Part shown: piece after piece, positions 6,680-16,400 of the stretch
Numbering within the stretch: the first letter of the stretch is position 1
Layout of the letters: each line of letters begins with the position of its first letter
Assembly (NCBI RefSeq): GCF_018449525.1
Contig: NZ_JAAVUS010000006.1
Span: 332,211-396,210, forward strand
Direction: 5' to 3'
DNA from: Bradyrhizobium sp. dw_78
GTDB taxonomy: Bacteria > Pseudomonadota > Alphaproteobacteria > Rhizobiales > Xanthobacteraceae
DNA: 64,000 nucleotides
Notes under the pieces: generated by a model
The model's input: the letters and a program-made list of their open reading frames with translations, nothing else
Database searches by the model: none
Told to the model about the DNA's origin: nothing
Position numbers and translations under genes: made by a program

Positions 6680-9100
6680 GTGGCACACACGGAAAAGGGT
6701 CACGATCACACGCATTCGCACGGCCCCGCGGGAACCCATGATCACACCGTCGCTGCGCACCCAGCTCGCGCCTGCTGCGGGGGGCAGCACGGACAGCAAG
6801 GGGCGGGCGCCGGCGCCACGCTGGCGACCGATCCGGTCTGCGGCATGAAGGTCGATCCGGCGACCGCCAAGCATCGCTTTTCCTACAAGGGGCAGGATTA
6901 TTTCTTCTGCGGCGCGCGCTGCCGCGAACGTTTCGAAGCCGATCCGGAAAAATTCTTAGGTTCCCGCGAGCCCGAGCCGGCGGCGCCAGCCGGTACCATT
7001 TACACCTGTCCGATGCACCCTGAGGTGCGGCAGGTCGGTCCGGGGAATTGTCCGATCTGCGGCATGACGCTGGAGCCCGAGCAGGTCTCGCTCGACGACG
7101 CGCCGGATCCCGAACTGATCGACATGACCAGGCGCTTCTGGATCGCGCTGGTGCTGACCGCGCCGGTGTTCGTGATCGAGATGGGCGGCCATCTGGACCT
7201 GATGCATCTGGTGCCGCCGATGTGGTCGAACTGGATCTCGCTGGTGCTGGCGACGCCGGTGGTGCTGTGGGCCGGCGCGCCGTTCTTCGTTCGTGGCTGG
7301 CGCTCGCTGGTGACGCGCAACCTCAATATGTTCACGCTGATCGCGATGGGCACGGGCGTGGCCTATGTCTACAGCGTGGTGGGGACGCTGGCGCCGCAAC
7401 TGTTTCCAGCCGCCTTCCGCGACATGCATGGCGCGGTCGCGGTTTATTTCGAGGCCGCTGCCGTCATCACGGTCCTGGTGCTGCTGGGTCAGGTGCTGGA
7501 ACTGCGGGCGCGGGCGCGCACATCGGGCGCCATCCGCGCCTTGCTCGGGCTTGCGCCGAAGACCGCGCGGCGCATCAGCGCGAATGGCGACGAGGATGTC
7601 GCAATCGACAGGATCGCGGTCGGCGATCTGTTGCGGGTCCGTCCCGGCGAGAAGATCCCGGTCGACGGCGTGGTCACGGAGGGCAGTTCCTTCGTCGACG
7701 AGTCCATGGTCACCGGCGAATCGATGCCGGTGTCGAAGGCGGCTGGCGTCCAGGTGATCGGCGGCACCGTCAATCAGGGCGGCGGCCTGGTGCTGCGCGC
7801 GGCGCGCATCGGCCGCGACACCATGCTGGCGCGGATCGTCGACATGGTGGCGCGGGCGCAGCGCTCGCGGGCGCCGATCCAGCGGCTCGCCGACCGGGTC
7901 GCCGGCTGGTTCGTGCCGGCGGTGATCGCGGCGGCGGTAGTGGCATTCGCGGCCTGGATGATGTTCGGACCGGAGCCGCGCCTGACATTCGCGCTGGTCG
8001 CGGCCGTGACGGTGCTGATCATCGCCTGTCCCTGCGCGCTCGGACTGGCAACACCGATGTCGATCATGGTCGGTGTCGGCCGCGGCGCACATTCGGGAAT
8101 CCTGATCCGCGATGCGCAGGCGCTGGAGCGTTTTGAAAGTATCGATACGCTGGTGATCGACAAGACCGGCACCTTGACCGAGGGCAAGCCGAAAGTCGTC
8201 AAGATCATTGCGGCCGAAGGTTTCGAGGAAAATGAAGCGCTGCGGCTTGCGGCCAGCGTCGAGCGCGGCAGCGAACATCCGCTGGCGCAGGCGATCCTCA
8301 AGGCAGCAACGGAGCGGAATCTGGCCTTGAGCGAAGCCCGTGATTTCGCCTCGCCATCGGGCAAGGGCGCGACCGGGACCGTCGATGGCAAGGCGGTTGC
8401 GCTCGGCAACGCGATGCTGATGAGTGAACTAAAGATCGCAACGCAGACTATCGACGCCGCCGCGGAGGCGGCACGGCAACAGGGCGCTACCGCGATCTAT
8501 GCCGCGATCGACGGCCGCGCCGCCGCCGTCATCGCAATCGCCGATCCGATCAAGCCGTCGGCGCAGGCGGCCTTGCAGGCGCTGCGCGGCGACGGCCTGC
8601 GCGTCGTCATGTTGACCGGCGACAATCTCACCACCGCGCGCGCGGTGGCGTCACAACTTGGCATCGAGGAGGTCGAGGCGGGCGTGCTGCCGGAGCGCAA
8701 GAGCGAAGTGGTGCAGCGTCTGCGCGGCAAGGGACGCCGTGTCGCCATGGTCGGTGACGGCGTCAACGACGCGCCGGCCCTAGCGGCGGCCGATGTCGGC
8801 GTGGCCATGGGCAGCGGCACCGATGTTGCGATTGAAAGCGCTGGCGTAACGCTGTTGACGGGCGATCTGAACGGATTGGTGCGGGCGCGGCGTCTGTCGG
8901 TCGCGACCATGCGCAATATCCGCCAGAACCTCGCCTTTGCATTTCTGTACAATGCTGCCGGCATTCCGATCGCCGCCGGCGTGCTCTATCCCGCGTTCGG
9001 TATCCTGCTGTCGCCGATGGTCGGCGCCGCCGCGATGGCGCTGTCGTCGGTCAGCGTGATCGGTAACGCATTGCGTCTGGCGCGGACGCGGCTGGATTAG
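6680..9100 (+). CDS. copA: Cu(+)-exporting P1B-type ATPase
   Basis: 806 residues with GTG start behind GGGCCGGGAGA. Order of parts: His-rich N-terminus (HTEKGHDHTHSHG), YHS domain (DPVCGMKVDP, about 51-93), a metal-binding CPMHPEV...CPICGM segment (about 107-135), then the ATPase core with eight membrane spans. The CPC transport motif is Cys450-Pro-Cys452, the phosphorylated Asp is in DKTGT (Asp494), and GDGVND begins near Gly692. This is the YHS-type CopA rather than the form with GMxCxxC domains. It pumps Cu(I) to the periplasm and is divergent from csoR. Confidence 0.95.
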   Translation: MAHTEKGHDHTHSHGPAGTHDHTVAAHPARACCGGQHGQQGAGAGATLATDPVCGMKVDPATAKHRFSYKGQDYFFCGARCRERFEADPEKFLGSREPEPAAPAGTIYTCPMHPEVRQVGPGNCPICGMTLEPEQVSLDDAPDPELIDMTRRFWIALVLTAPVFVIEMGGHLDLMHLVPPMWSNWISLVLATPVVLWAGAPFFVRGWRSLVTRNLNMFTLIAMGTGVAYVYSVVGTLAPQLFPAAFRDMHGAVAVYFEAAAVITVLVLLGQVLELRARARTSGAIRALLGLAPKTARRISANGDEDVAIDRIAVGDLLRVRPGEKIPVDGVVTEGSSFVDESMVTGESMPVSKAAGVQVIGGTVNQGGGLVLRAARIGRDTMLARIVDMVARAQRSRAPIQRLADRVAGWFVPAVIAAAVVAFAAWMMFGPEPRLTFALVAAVTVLIIACPCALGLATPMSIMVGVGRGAHSGILIRDAQALERFESIDTLVIDKTGTLTEGKPKVVKIIAAEGFEENEALRLAASVERGSEHPLAQAILKAATERNLALSEARDFASPSGKGATGTVDGKAVALGNAMLMSELKIATQTIDAAAEAARQQGATAIYAAIDGRAAAVIAIADPIKPSAQAALQALRGDGLRVVMLTGDNLTTARAVASQLGIEEVEAGVLPERKSEVVQRLRGKGRRVAMVGDGVNDAPALAAADVGVAMGSGTDVAIESAGVTLLTGDLNGLVRARRLSVATMRNIRQNLAFAFLYNAAGIPIAAGVLYPAFGILLSPMVGAAAMALSSVSVIGNALRLARTRLD

Positions 9101-9191
9101 TTTGGAGCCGCAATGACGACGAGTCTGGCGTGACGCTGCGATACACAACTGTGTGATCATTTGCGGATGATGGGCCGCATCATCGCGACGC

Positions 9192-9223
9192 AAAAAAAAG
9201 CCGGGCCCAAACGAGCCCGGCTT
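9192..9223 (-). terminator. Rho-independent terminator reading leftward
   Basis: AAGCCGGGC (9198-9206) pairs with GCCCGGCTT (9215-9223). On the minus strand the stem is followed by eight T residues. It suits the LysR gene that ends at 9422 and also insulates copA from leftward transcription. Confidence 0.8.
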
Positions 9224-9305
9224 GAGGTATTGGCCCCGTGAGGCCGACACAATCACCTTCCAAGAGGGATTACTGAACTTCCGCGCCACTGGAGGAGGGG
9301 GACAA

Positions 9306-9425
9306 ATGCGCGACGCGACCGTTCAGCGTATAAATAGTATGATCCTCGCCGGCGTCATGCGGCAAGCTTGCAAGCCGCATGTCAGTCATGCGGAGATCAG
9401 GGGGTTGTGTGAGGCCGGAGTTTAG
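9306..9425 (+). CDS. Possible 39-residue small protein with a strong ribosome binding site
   Basis: ATG 9306 follows an unusually strong GGAGGAGGGG (9291-9300) at normal spacing. The peptide MRDATVQRINSMILAGVMRQ continues with ACKPHVSHAEIRGLCEAGV. Its stop overlaps the convergent LysR stop. No family recognised. The ribosome binding site is the only support. Confidence 0.3.
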   Translation: MRDATVQRINSMILAGVMRQACKPHVSHAEIRGLCEAGV

Positions 9426-10345
9426 GAAGGCCAGCGCTGAGCCTTGCTGACCACGAAGTCGCGGAACACCTGGACGCGCGCCACCGTCTTTAGTTCTTCT
9501 GGATACACAAAATAAGTATCGAGCTGAATTGAATCGGACTCGCTGAAGAGCTGCACCAGACGGCTGTTTTCCTCGATCAGGTAATCCGGTAGCGCGGCGA
9601 TGCCGAGGCCTTGCTGGCATGCGCGCACCAGGCCCAGGATGTTGTTGACCTTGAAATAGGTCTCGCGCGGACCGGTGCCGTTGCGTCCGGCCTCGATCAG
9701 CCAGTTGCGATTTTGCAGATGCGGCGGGACCAGTCCGTCGCTTAACGTGATGATGCGGTGCGCATCGAGTTCGTCCAGCGTGCGCGGCGTGCCGAAGCGC
9801 TTGATGTATTCCGGCGAGCAATAGGCGTGAAAGCCCATCGCGAACAATTTGCGCTGGATCAGGTCGGGCTGCGTCGGCTTGCGGGTGCGGATCGCGACGT
9901 CGGCCTCCCGCATCGAGAGGTCGAGTTCCTCATCGGTGACGATCAGCGAAATCCGGATCTCCGGATAAAGCGCGGTGAATTCGCCGAGCCGCGGAATCAG
10001 CCAGTTGATGCCGACGCCGGGCGTGGTCGTGATCTTGAGGTCGCCGCTTGGCCGCTCGCGGCTGTCGGTCAGCTTGGCGCGCGCCGCCTGCAATTGCATG
10101 AACACGTCATGGGCGGTGCGAAACAGCAGGTCGCCCTGTTCGGTGAGAATGAGGCCGCGGGCATGGCGGTGAAACAGCGATACCGAAAGCTCCTGCTCCA
10201 GCGCGCTCACCTGCCGCGAAACGGCCGATTGCGACAGGCCAAGCTGTTCGCCGGCATGCGTGAAGCTGCCCGCTTCCGCCGCTGCGTGAAACACTTTCAG
10301 CTTGTCCCAGTCCATTTCAGTAAATCCGTCGCGAGTTCGAGCCAT
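9422..10345 (-). CDS. LysR-family transcriptional regulator
   Basis: 307 residues. The N-terminal winged helix-turn-helix is typical: DKLKVFHAAAEAGSFTHAGE, then QLGLSQSAVSRQVSALEQEL. The effector domain follows (about 100-300). ATG 10345 is used here; ATG 10315 (MDWDKLKV) is closer to the usual LysR start. It lies 17 bp after trxB on the same strand, so the two may be co-transcribed, and a minus-strand terminator lies downstream. The inducer is unknown. Confidence 0.9.
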   Translation of the reverse strand: MARTRDGFTEMDWDKLKVFHAAAEAGSFTHAGEQLGLSQSAVSRQVSALEQELSVSLFHRHARGLILTEQGDLLFRTAHDVFMQLQAARAKLTDSRERPSGDLKITTTPGVGINWLIPRLGEFTALYPEIRISLIVTDEELDLSMREADVAIRTRKPTQPDLIQRKLFAMGFHAYCSPEYIKRFGTPRTLDELDAHRIITLSDGLVPPHLQNRNWLIEAGRNGTGPRETYFKVNNILGLVRACQQGLGIAALPDYLIEENSRLVQLFSESDSIQLDTYFVYPEELKTVARVQVFRDFVVSKAQRWPS

Positions 10346-10362
10346 GATGATGTTCGAGCCTG

Positions 10363-11328
10363 TTATTCCGCCGCCACGCGGTCGCTGGCACGCAAGGCGA
10401 GGAACCGTTCGGCTTCAAGGGCGGCCATGCAGCCGAGGCCGGCGGCGGTAACTGCCTGCCGGTAGGTTTCGTCGGCGACGTCGCCGGCGGCGAACAGGCC
10501 GGGCACCGAAGTCGCGGTCGAGTTCGGCGCCACTTCGACATAGCCGGACGGTTTGAGCTTGATCTGGCCGGCCACGAGATCGGTCGCCGGGGCATGGCCG
10601 ATCGCGACGAAGACGCCGTCCGCCGGCATCTCGGTCAGCGCGCCGGTCTTGACGTTCTTCAGACGGACATGGGTGACTTTGCTCGGATTTGCATCGCCGC
10701 GGATTTCATCGATGGCGCTGTCCCAGACCACCTGGATCTTGGGGTGTTTGAACAGGCGCTCCTGCAGGATGCGTTCGGCGCGGAAATGGTCGCGCCGATG
10801 CACGATGGTAACCTTGGAGGCGAAATTGGTCAGGAACAGCGCTTCCTCGACCGCGGTATTGCCGCCGCCGACCACCACGACTTCCTTGCCGCGATAGAAG
10901 AAGCCGTCGCAGGTCGCGCAGGCCGAGACGCCAAAACCCTTGAATTCCTCTTCCGAGGCAATGCCGAGCCAACGCGCCTGCGCGCCGGTGGCCAGGATCA
11001 CCGTCTCCGCCAGATAGACATCGCCGCTGTCGCAGGTCAGCCGGAACGGCCGCTGCGCGAGTTCGAGCCTGGTGACGAGATCGGTGACGATCTTGGTGCC
11101 GACATGGGTGGCCTGCCTCTCCATCTGTTCCATCAGCCAGGGGCCCTGGATGACATCGGCAAACCCCGGATAGTTCTCGACGTCGGTGGTGATGGTGAGC
11201 TGCCCGCCGGGCTGGATGCCCTGGATCAGGATCGGTTCGAGCATCGCCCGCGCCGCATAGATCGCCGCAGTATAGCCGGCCGGACCGGAGCCGATGATGA
11301 CAACCTTGGCGTGGATTGGAGCAGGCAT
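10363..11328 (-). CDS. trxB: Thioredoxin-disulfide reductase
   Basis: 321 residues, the usual length. It transfers electrons from NADPH through FAD to thioredoxin in the cytoplasm. Visible: FAD-binding GSGPAGYTAA (13-22), redox pair Cys137-Ala-Thr-Cys140 and NADPH-site GGGNTAVEEA (154-163), with the second FAD motif near the C-terminus (LFAAGDVAD). AAGGGATC precedes the ATG. The downstream LysR gene is close enough for an operon. Confidence 0.95.
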   Translation of the reverse strand: MPAPIHAKVVIIGSGPAGYTAAIYAARAMLEPILIQGIQPGGQLTITTDVENYPGFADVIQGPWLMEQMERQATHVGTKIVTDLVTRLELAQRPFRLTCDSGDVYLAETVILATGAQARWLGIASEEEFKGFGVSACATCDGFFYRGKEVVVVGGGNTAVEEALFLTNFASKVTIVHRRDHFRAERILQERLFKHPKIQVVWDSAIDEIRGDANPSKVTHVRLKNVKTGALTEMPADGVFVAIGHAPATDLVAGQIKLKPSGYVEVAPNSTATSVPGLFAAGDVADETYRQAVTAAGLGCMAALEAERFLALRASDRVAAE

Positions 11329-11508
11329 GAAACAGATCCCTTTCGGAAGGGGATTAGGTCAGCGTTTGAGCGGAAAGTGGCCGGGGAAAGGCTTCGCAAC
11401 GGCGCTGAAAGTGTCAAATCCAAGTCTAAGGTATGTGGCGAGCTATGCAAGAATTGCAATACACGGCGGCGGATTTTCCCCGAAGTTACGATAAATGATG
11501 CGCTGCAC

Positions 11509-11525
11509 GCGCAATAAAATTGCGC
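11509..11525. promoter_or_regulatory. Palindrome upstream of the Lrp-family gene
   Basis: GCGCAAT-AAA-ATTGCGC, a perfect 7-bp inverted repeat with three-base spacer, about 62 bp upstream of the Lrp-family start in the shared trxB/lrp intergenic region. Position and symmetry suit an autoregulatory operator; binding is not shown. Confidence 0.5.
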
Positions 11526-11586
11526 AGGCGGGGTCGGCTGGGCTAAGAGTGTTGCCACCCTTCACATCTGCCAGCCTGGGAACCGC

Positions 11587-12048
11587 GTGTCCAAGAATCT
11601 TGACGAAATCGACCTTAAAATCCTGAGTGAAATCCAGGCCGACGGCCGAATCACCAATGTCGAATTGGCCAAACGTGTCGGCATCTCGCCGCCCCCCTGC
11701 CTGCGGCGGGTGCGGACGCTGGAGGAGGAGGGCTACATCCAGGGCTACAGGGGTCTCCTGGACCCGCGCCGGCTGGGTTTTGACGTCACGGTATTTGCCG
11801 CGGTTCACCTCTCCAGCCAGGCCGACGCCGATCTGCGCGCCTTCGAGGAATTCGTGCGGGCCGAGCCGCTGGTACGAGAATGCTGGATGCTGTCGGGTGA
11901 GGTCGACTTCATCCTGAAATGCGTGGCGCCGGATATGGCGACGTTTCAGAATTTCGTCAGCCATCTCACCGCGGCGCCGCATGTGCGCAATGTCAGGACG
12001 TCGCTGGTGCTGCACAATTCGAAATATGAAGCGGCGGTGCCGCTGTAG
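11587..12048 (+). CDS. Lrp/AsnC-family transcriptional regulator
   Basis: 153 residues with GTG start. N-terminal helix-turn-helix (about 5-55: DEIDLKILSEIQADGRITNV, then ELAKRVGISPPPCLRRVRTL) and C-terminal RAM/AsnC effector domain (about 70-140). It forms dimers or octamers that sense amino acids. It is divergent from trxB, a pairing that suggests a link to redox or amino-acid status, but no direct target can be named. A palindrome upstream may be its own operator. Confidence 0.9.
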   Translation: MSKNLDEIDLKILSEIQADGRITNVELAKRVGISPPPCLRRVRTLEEEGYIQGYRGLLDPRRLGFDVTVFAAVHLSSQADADLRAFEEFVRAEPLVRECWMLSGEVDFILKCVAPDMATFQNFVSHLTAAPHVRNVRTSLVLHNSKYEAAVPL

Positions 12049-12105
12049 AGCATGATCCGGACCCGGAGGGCCGTGTTAGCGCAAAGTGGCACCCGTTTTC
12101 CCTGA
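12049..12105. repeat. Dispersed repeat, family B
   Basis: Starts AGCATGATCCGGACCCGGAG and ends near GGCACCCGTTTTCCCTG. This is the GCATGATCCGG...GGTTTTCC element seen again at 62338-62412 and, more diverged, at 17008-17056. Confidence 0.55.
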
Positions 12106-12167
12106 CGACAAACGAGGCACGCGTTTGCACAGCAAGATCGTCCTCAAACGAGAGGACGAACGGTCAC

Positions 12168-12572
12168 TCAGTTCTTCTTGCGCATCGCCGCATCGAGGCT
12201 GATCGGACCGCCGCCCGAGGTCGACAAATAAAGGCAGGCGAAACAGAACAGGATGGCGAGGGTGCCACCGTTGATCAGCGGCAGAAAGACCGGCTCTCCG
12301 GTCTTGAACATGTGACCGAGGAAATACGCGAACGCCATTTCGCCGGACAGGATGAGGGCCACCGGACAGGTGAACAGTCCGAGCATGAGGAGTGCGCCGC
12401 CGGTCAGTTCGATCACGCCGGCCGTGACGATCAAAGGCGGGATGTTCGCAAAATACGGCAGCACGGGAAATTTGAAGATCTTGGCGACGCCGAACTGGAA
12501 CAGCAGCAGGCCGGTGATGAAACGTAAGAGGCTAAGGGCGATCGGCTGGAATCGGGCGAAGGTCTGGTCCAC
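12168..12572 (-). CDS. DoxX-family membrane protein
   Basis: 134 residues from GTG 12570-12572, which has AGGGGG at good spacing; an upstream TTG at 12597-12599 would add nine residues. Four hydrophobic segments with the DoxX pattern (LSLLRFITGLLLFQFGVAKI, then GGALLMLGLF and MAFAYFLGHM). DoxX proteins are inner-membrane subunits associated with quinone or thiosulfate metabolism, but many are uncharacterised. It stands alone between the Lrp gene and greA. Confidence 0.85.
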   Translation of the reverse strand: MDQTFARFQPIALSLLRFITGLLLFQFGVAKIFKFPVLPYFANIPPLIVTAGVIELTGGALLMLGLFTCPVALILSGEMAFAYFLGHMFKTGEPVFLPLINGGTLAILFCFACLYLSTSGGGPISLDAAMRKKN

Positions 12573-12697
12573 GTCATGTCCCCCTGTTTGACACGTCAAC
12601 GCATGTGCGCCTGCACCGTGAGCCGCAGCCCAATGTTAGGTAATATATATATACGAAAATATTTCCGGTTCGTGGCCGGATAGCCATCTGCAACGCA

Positions 12698-12729
12698 GCA
12701 AAAAGCCGCGCAACCTGCGCGGCTTTTTT
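12698..12729 (-). terminator. Rho-independent terminator after greA
   Basis: AAAAGCCGCGC (12701-12711) pairs with GCGCGGCTTTT (12717-12727). T/A tracts on both sides make it bidirectional; on the minus strand it ends greA. Confidence 0.85.
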
Positions 12730-12787
12730 GTCGCAACATGACTTCTTTGTTAAAAAGTGATCCGGCGCTTAGCCTAGCGCCGAGAGG

Positions 12788-13264
12788 TCAGCGCCACTCG
12801 ACCTTGGTGACCTCGTAGGCCTTGGGACCGCCCGGCGCCATGACCTCCACGGTTGCGCCCTTCTTCTTGCCGATCAGCGCCCGCGCCAGTGGCGACGTAA
12901 TGGAGATGCGGCCCTTCTTGGCGTCCGCTTCCACTTCGCCGACGATCTGCCACACCGCTTTTTTTTCGGTATCTTCGTCGACCAGCGTGACGGTTGCGCC
13001 GAATTTGATGGTGTCGCCGGAAAGCTTGCTGATGTCGATGATATCGGCCCGCGCCAGCTTGTCCTCGAGCTCCGCGATGCGGCCCTCATTGTGGGACTGC
13101 TCTTCCTTCGCGGCGTGATATTCCGCGTTTTCCGAAAGGTCGCCATGCGAGCGCGCCTCGGCGATATGCTCGATGATGCGCGGGCGATCCACCGACTGGC
13201 GCTGCTTCAACTCATCCCCAAGCGCGGCATAACCGCCTGCGGTCATCGGAATCTTTTCCACCAT
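12788..13264 (-). CDS. greA: Transcription elongation factor GreA
   Basis: 158 residues, the family length. It binds the RNA polymerase secondary channel and stimulates cleavage of backtracked RNA. The N-terminal coiled coil carries the acidic tip residues (ARSHGDLSENAEYHAAKEEQ), and the C-terminal FKBP-like domain includes ITSPLARALIGKKKGATVEV. ATG 13262-13264 (MVEKIPMT) has AAGGA upstream; an in-frame upstream start would add 15 non-conserved residues. It follows carB on the same strand, a common alphaproteobacterial order. Confidence 0.97.
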   Translation of the reverse strand: MVEKIPMTAGGYAALGDELKQRQSVDRPRIIEHIAEARSHGDLSENAEYHAAKEEQSHNEGRIAELEDKLARADIIDISKLSGDTIKFGATVTLVDEDTEKKAVWQIVGEVEADAKKGRISITSPLARALIGKKKGATVEVMAPGGPKAYEVTKVEWR

Positions 13265-13475
13265 CTGTCTTCGTCCTTCGATCGCGCGAGCCCATGAAGC
13301 GGCGCACACGACATGCTTTTTGATCAGGTTTTCCGGCTCAAACCAGGCGCCGGATCTTTTTCATTTCCAGTCCGGCCAAGAGCCGAAACAGAACAGCCGT
13401 ATGGCCAGGTGGTTCCTGCCATGTCGGCTTTATTGCCAATTACTCAGGCCCGGGCTGAGCCCCGGTACAGGGTGA

Positions 13476-16400
13476 TCAGGTTTCGGAAAAGTAACTCTGC
13501 AAGGTGCGGACCTCAAGATCCCCGCCCAGATAGGCGCGAATCCCCTGTGCGGCCGCCACGGCACCCGAAAGAGTGGTGTAATATGGCACTTTATGCAAGA
13601 GGGCAGCTCGCCGTAATGATCGGCTATCCGCCAGCGCCTGCGGCCCTTCCGTGGTGTTGAAGACGAGCTGGATGTCGCCGTTGGTGATGGCATCGACGAT
13701 ATGCGGCCGGCCTTCCAGCACCTTGTTGACTTTTTCGGTCGGTACGCCGCTATCGGTGAGGAAGCGCTGGGTGCCCGACGTCGCCAGCACCTTGAAGCCG
13801 AGCGAGTGCAACAGCCGCACCGCGTCGACGATCCGGGCCTTGTCGCTCTCGCGCACCGAGACGAACACCGTTCCCTTGCGCGGCACGCGGGTGCCGCCGC
13901 CGAGCTGGCTCTTGGCGAAGGCGACTTCGAACGAGGCCGCGATTCCCATCACCTCGCCGGTCGAGCGCATCTCCGGACCGAGCACGGTGTCGACGCCCGG
14001 GAAGCGCGCGAATGGAAACACCGATTCCTTGACGCCGACATGGTCGAGCTTGCGTTTCTTCAGGTTGAAGTCGGCGAGTTTCTCGCCGGCCATGATCCGG
14101 GCTGCGATCTTGGCTACCGGGGTGCCGATCACCTTGGCCACGAACGGCACGGTGCGCGAGGCGCGTGGATTGACTTCGAGCACGTAAATCTCGCCGTCCT
14201 TGATGGCGTATTGCACGTTCATCAATCCGACCACGTCGAGGCCGAGCGCCAGTTCGCGGGTTTGCCGCTCGAGTTCGGCGATCATCTGCGCGTCCAGCGA
14301 ATGCGGCGGCAGCGAGCAGGCGGAATCGCCGGAATGGATACCGGCTTCCTCGATATGCTCCATGATGCCGACAACGAACGTGTCCTTGCCGTCGCTCAGG
14401 CAATCGACGTCGATTTCGGTCGCATCGGAGAGGTAACGGTCGAACAGCAGCGGGTTCTTGCCGAGCACGGTGTTGATCTGCCCGGTCTTGTCGTTCGGAT
14501 AGCGCGCCTTGACGTCGCCGGGCACCAGCTCCGGCAGCGTGCCGAGCAGATAATCGCTGAGCTGGGTTTCCTCACGGATGATCTGCATCGCGCGGCCGCC
14601 CAGCACGTAGGACGGACGCACCACCAGCGGCAGGCCGAGATCGGCCGCCACCAGCCGCGCCTGCTCGACCGAATAGGCGATGCCGTTCTTCGGTTGCTTC
14701 AGCCGCAACTTGTCGAGCACGCGCTTGAAGCGGTCGCGGTCTTCGGCGAGATCGATGGCGTCGGGCGAGGTGCCGAGGATCGGCACATCGGCTTGCTCCA
14801 GCGCGTGCGCGAGCTTGAGCGGGGTCTGGCCGCCGAACTGAACGATCACGCCATGTAACGTGCCGTTCTTCCGTTCGGTGGCGATGATCTCCAGCACGTC
14901 TTCGGCGGTGAGCGGCTCGAAATACAGCCGGTCGGCGGTATCGTAATCGGTCGACACCGTTTCCGGATTGCAGTTGACCATGATGGTTTCATAGCCGGCG
15001 TCATGCAGTGCGAAGCAGGCATGGCAGCAGCAATAGTCGAATTCGATTCCTTGGCCGATCCGGTTCGGTCCGCCGCCGAGGATGATAACCTTGTTCTTGT
15101 CGGACGGCGCGCTCTCGTCGGCGGGCTGGCCCGCGAACGGCGCCTCATAGGTCGAATACATGTAGGCGGTAGGCGAAGCGAATTCCGCCGCGCAGGTGTC
15201 GATGCGCTTGAACACCGGGTGGACATCGAGCGCGTGGCGTTTTGCCTTGACCTCGGCCTCGGTGGTTTCGGTCAGCACCGCCAGCCGCGCGTCGGAAAAG
15301 CCCATCGCCTTCAGCATGCGCAGATTGAAGGCCTTTTCGGGCAGGCCGTTCGCCTTGATCCGGGCCTCCATCTCGACGATGCCGCGCATTTCCGCCAGGA
15401 ACCACGGATCGATCTTGCACGAGGTGAAGATTTCCTCGTTCGACCAGCCGAGCCGCATGGCCTGCGCCACTTGCAGGATGCGGTCGGGCGTCGGGGTGCC
15501 GAGCGCGGCGCGGATCGCGTTCTTGTCGTCGCCGCGGCCCAGTCCCTCGATCTCGATTTCGTCAAGCCCGGTCAAGCCGGTCTCGAGACCGCGCAGGGCC
15601 TTTTGCAGGCTTTCCTGGAAGGTGCGGCCGATGGCCATCACCTCGCCGACCGACTTCATCGAAGTGGTCAGCGTGGTCGCGGCGCCGGGAAATTTCTCGA
15701 AGGCGAAGCGCGGAATCTTGGTGACGACGTAATCGATGGTCGGCTCGAACGACGCCGGCGTCGCGCCGCCGGTGATGTCGTTGGCGATTTCGTCGAGCGT
15801 GTAGCCGACCGCGAGCTTGGCCGCGACTTTCGCGATCGGAAAGCCGGTGGCCTTGGAAGCCAGCGCGGAAGAACGCGACACCCGCGGATTCATCTCGATC
15901 ACGACCATGCGCCCGTCGGCCGGGTTGACGCCGAACTGCACGTTGGAGCCGCCGGTCTCCACCCCGATCTCGCGCAGTACCGCGATCGAGGCGTCGCGCA
16001 TGATCTGGTATTCCTTGTCGGTCAGCGTCAGTGCCGGCGCCACCGTGATGGAGTCGCCGGTATGGACGCCCATCGGATCGAGGTTCTCGATCGAGCAGAT
16101 GATGATGCAATTATCTTTCTTGTCGCGCACCACCTCCATCTCGAACTCTTTCCAGCCGAGCACGGATTCCTCGATCAGCACTTCGTTGGTCGGGGAGGCA
16201 TCGAGGCCGCGTTCGATGATGTCGAGGAATTCTTCCTTGTTGTAGGCGATGCCACCGCCGGTGCCGCCCATGGTGAAGGAGGGGCGGATGATCGCGGGCA
16301 GGCCGATTTCGGAGAGCGCCATCAGCGCCTCGCCGAGCGCCTGTTCCTGATAGCGCTTGCGGCGCTCGTTCTCGCCGAGCATCCATTGCCGCTCGAAGGC

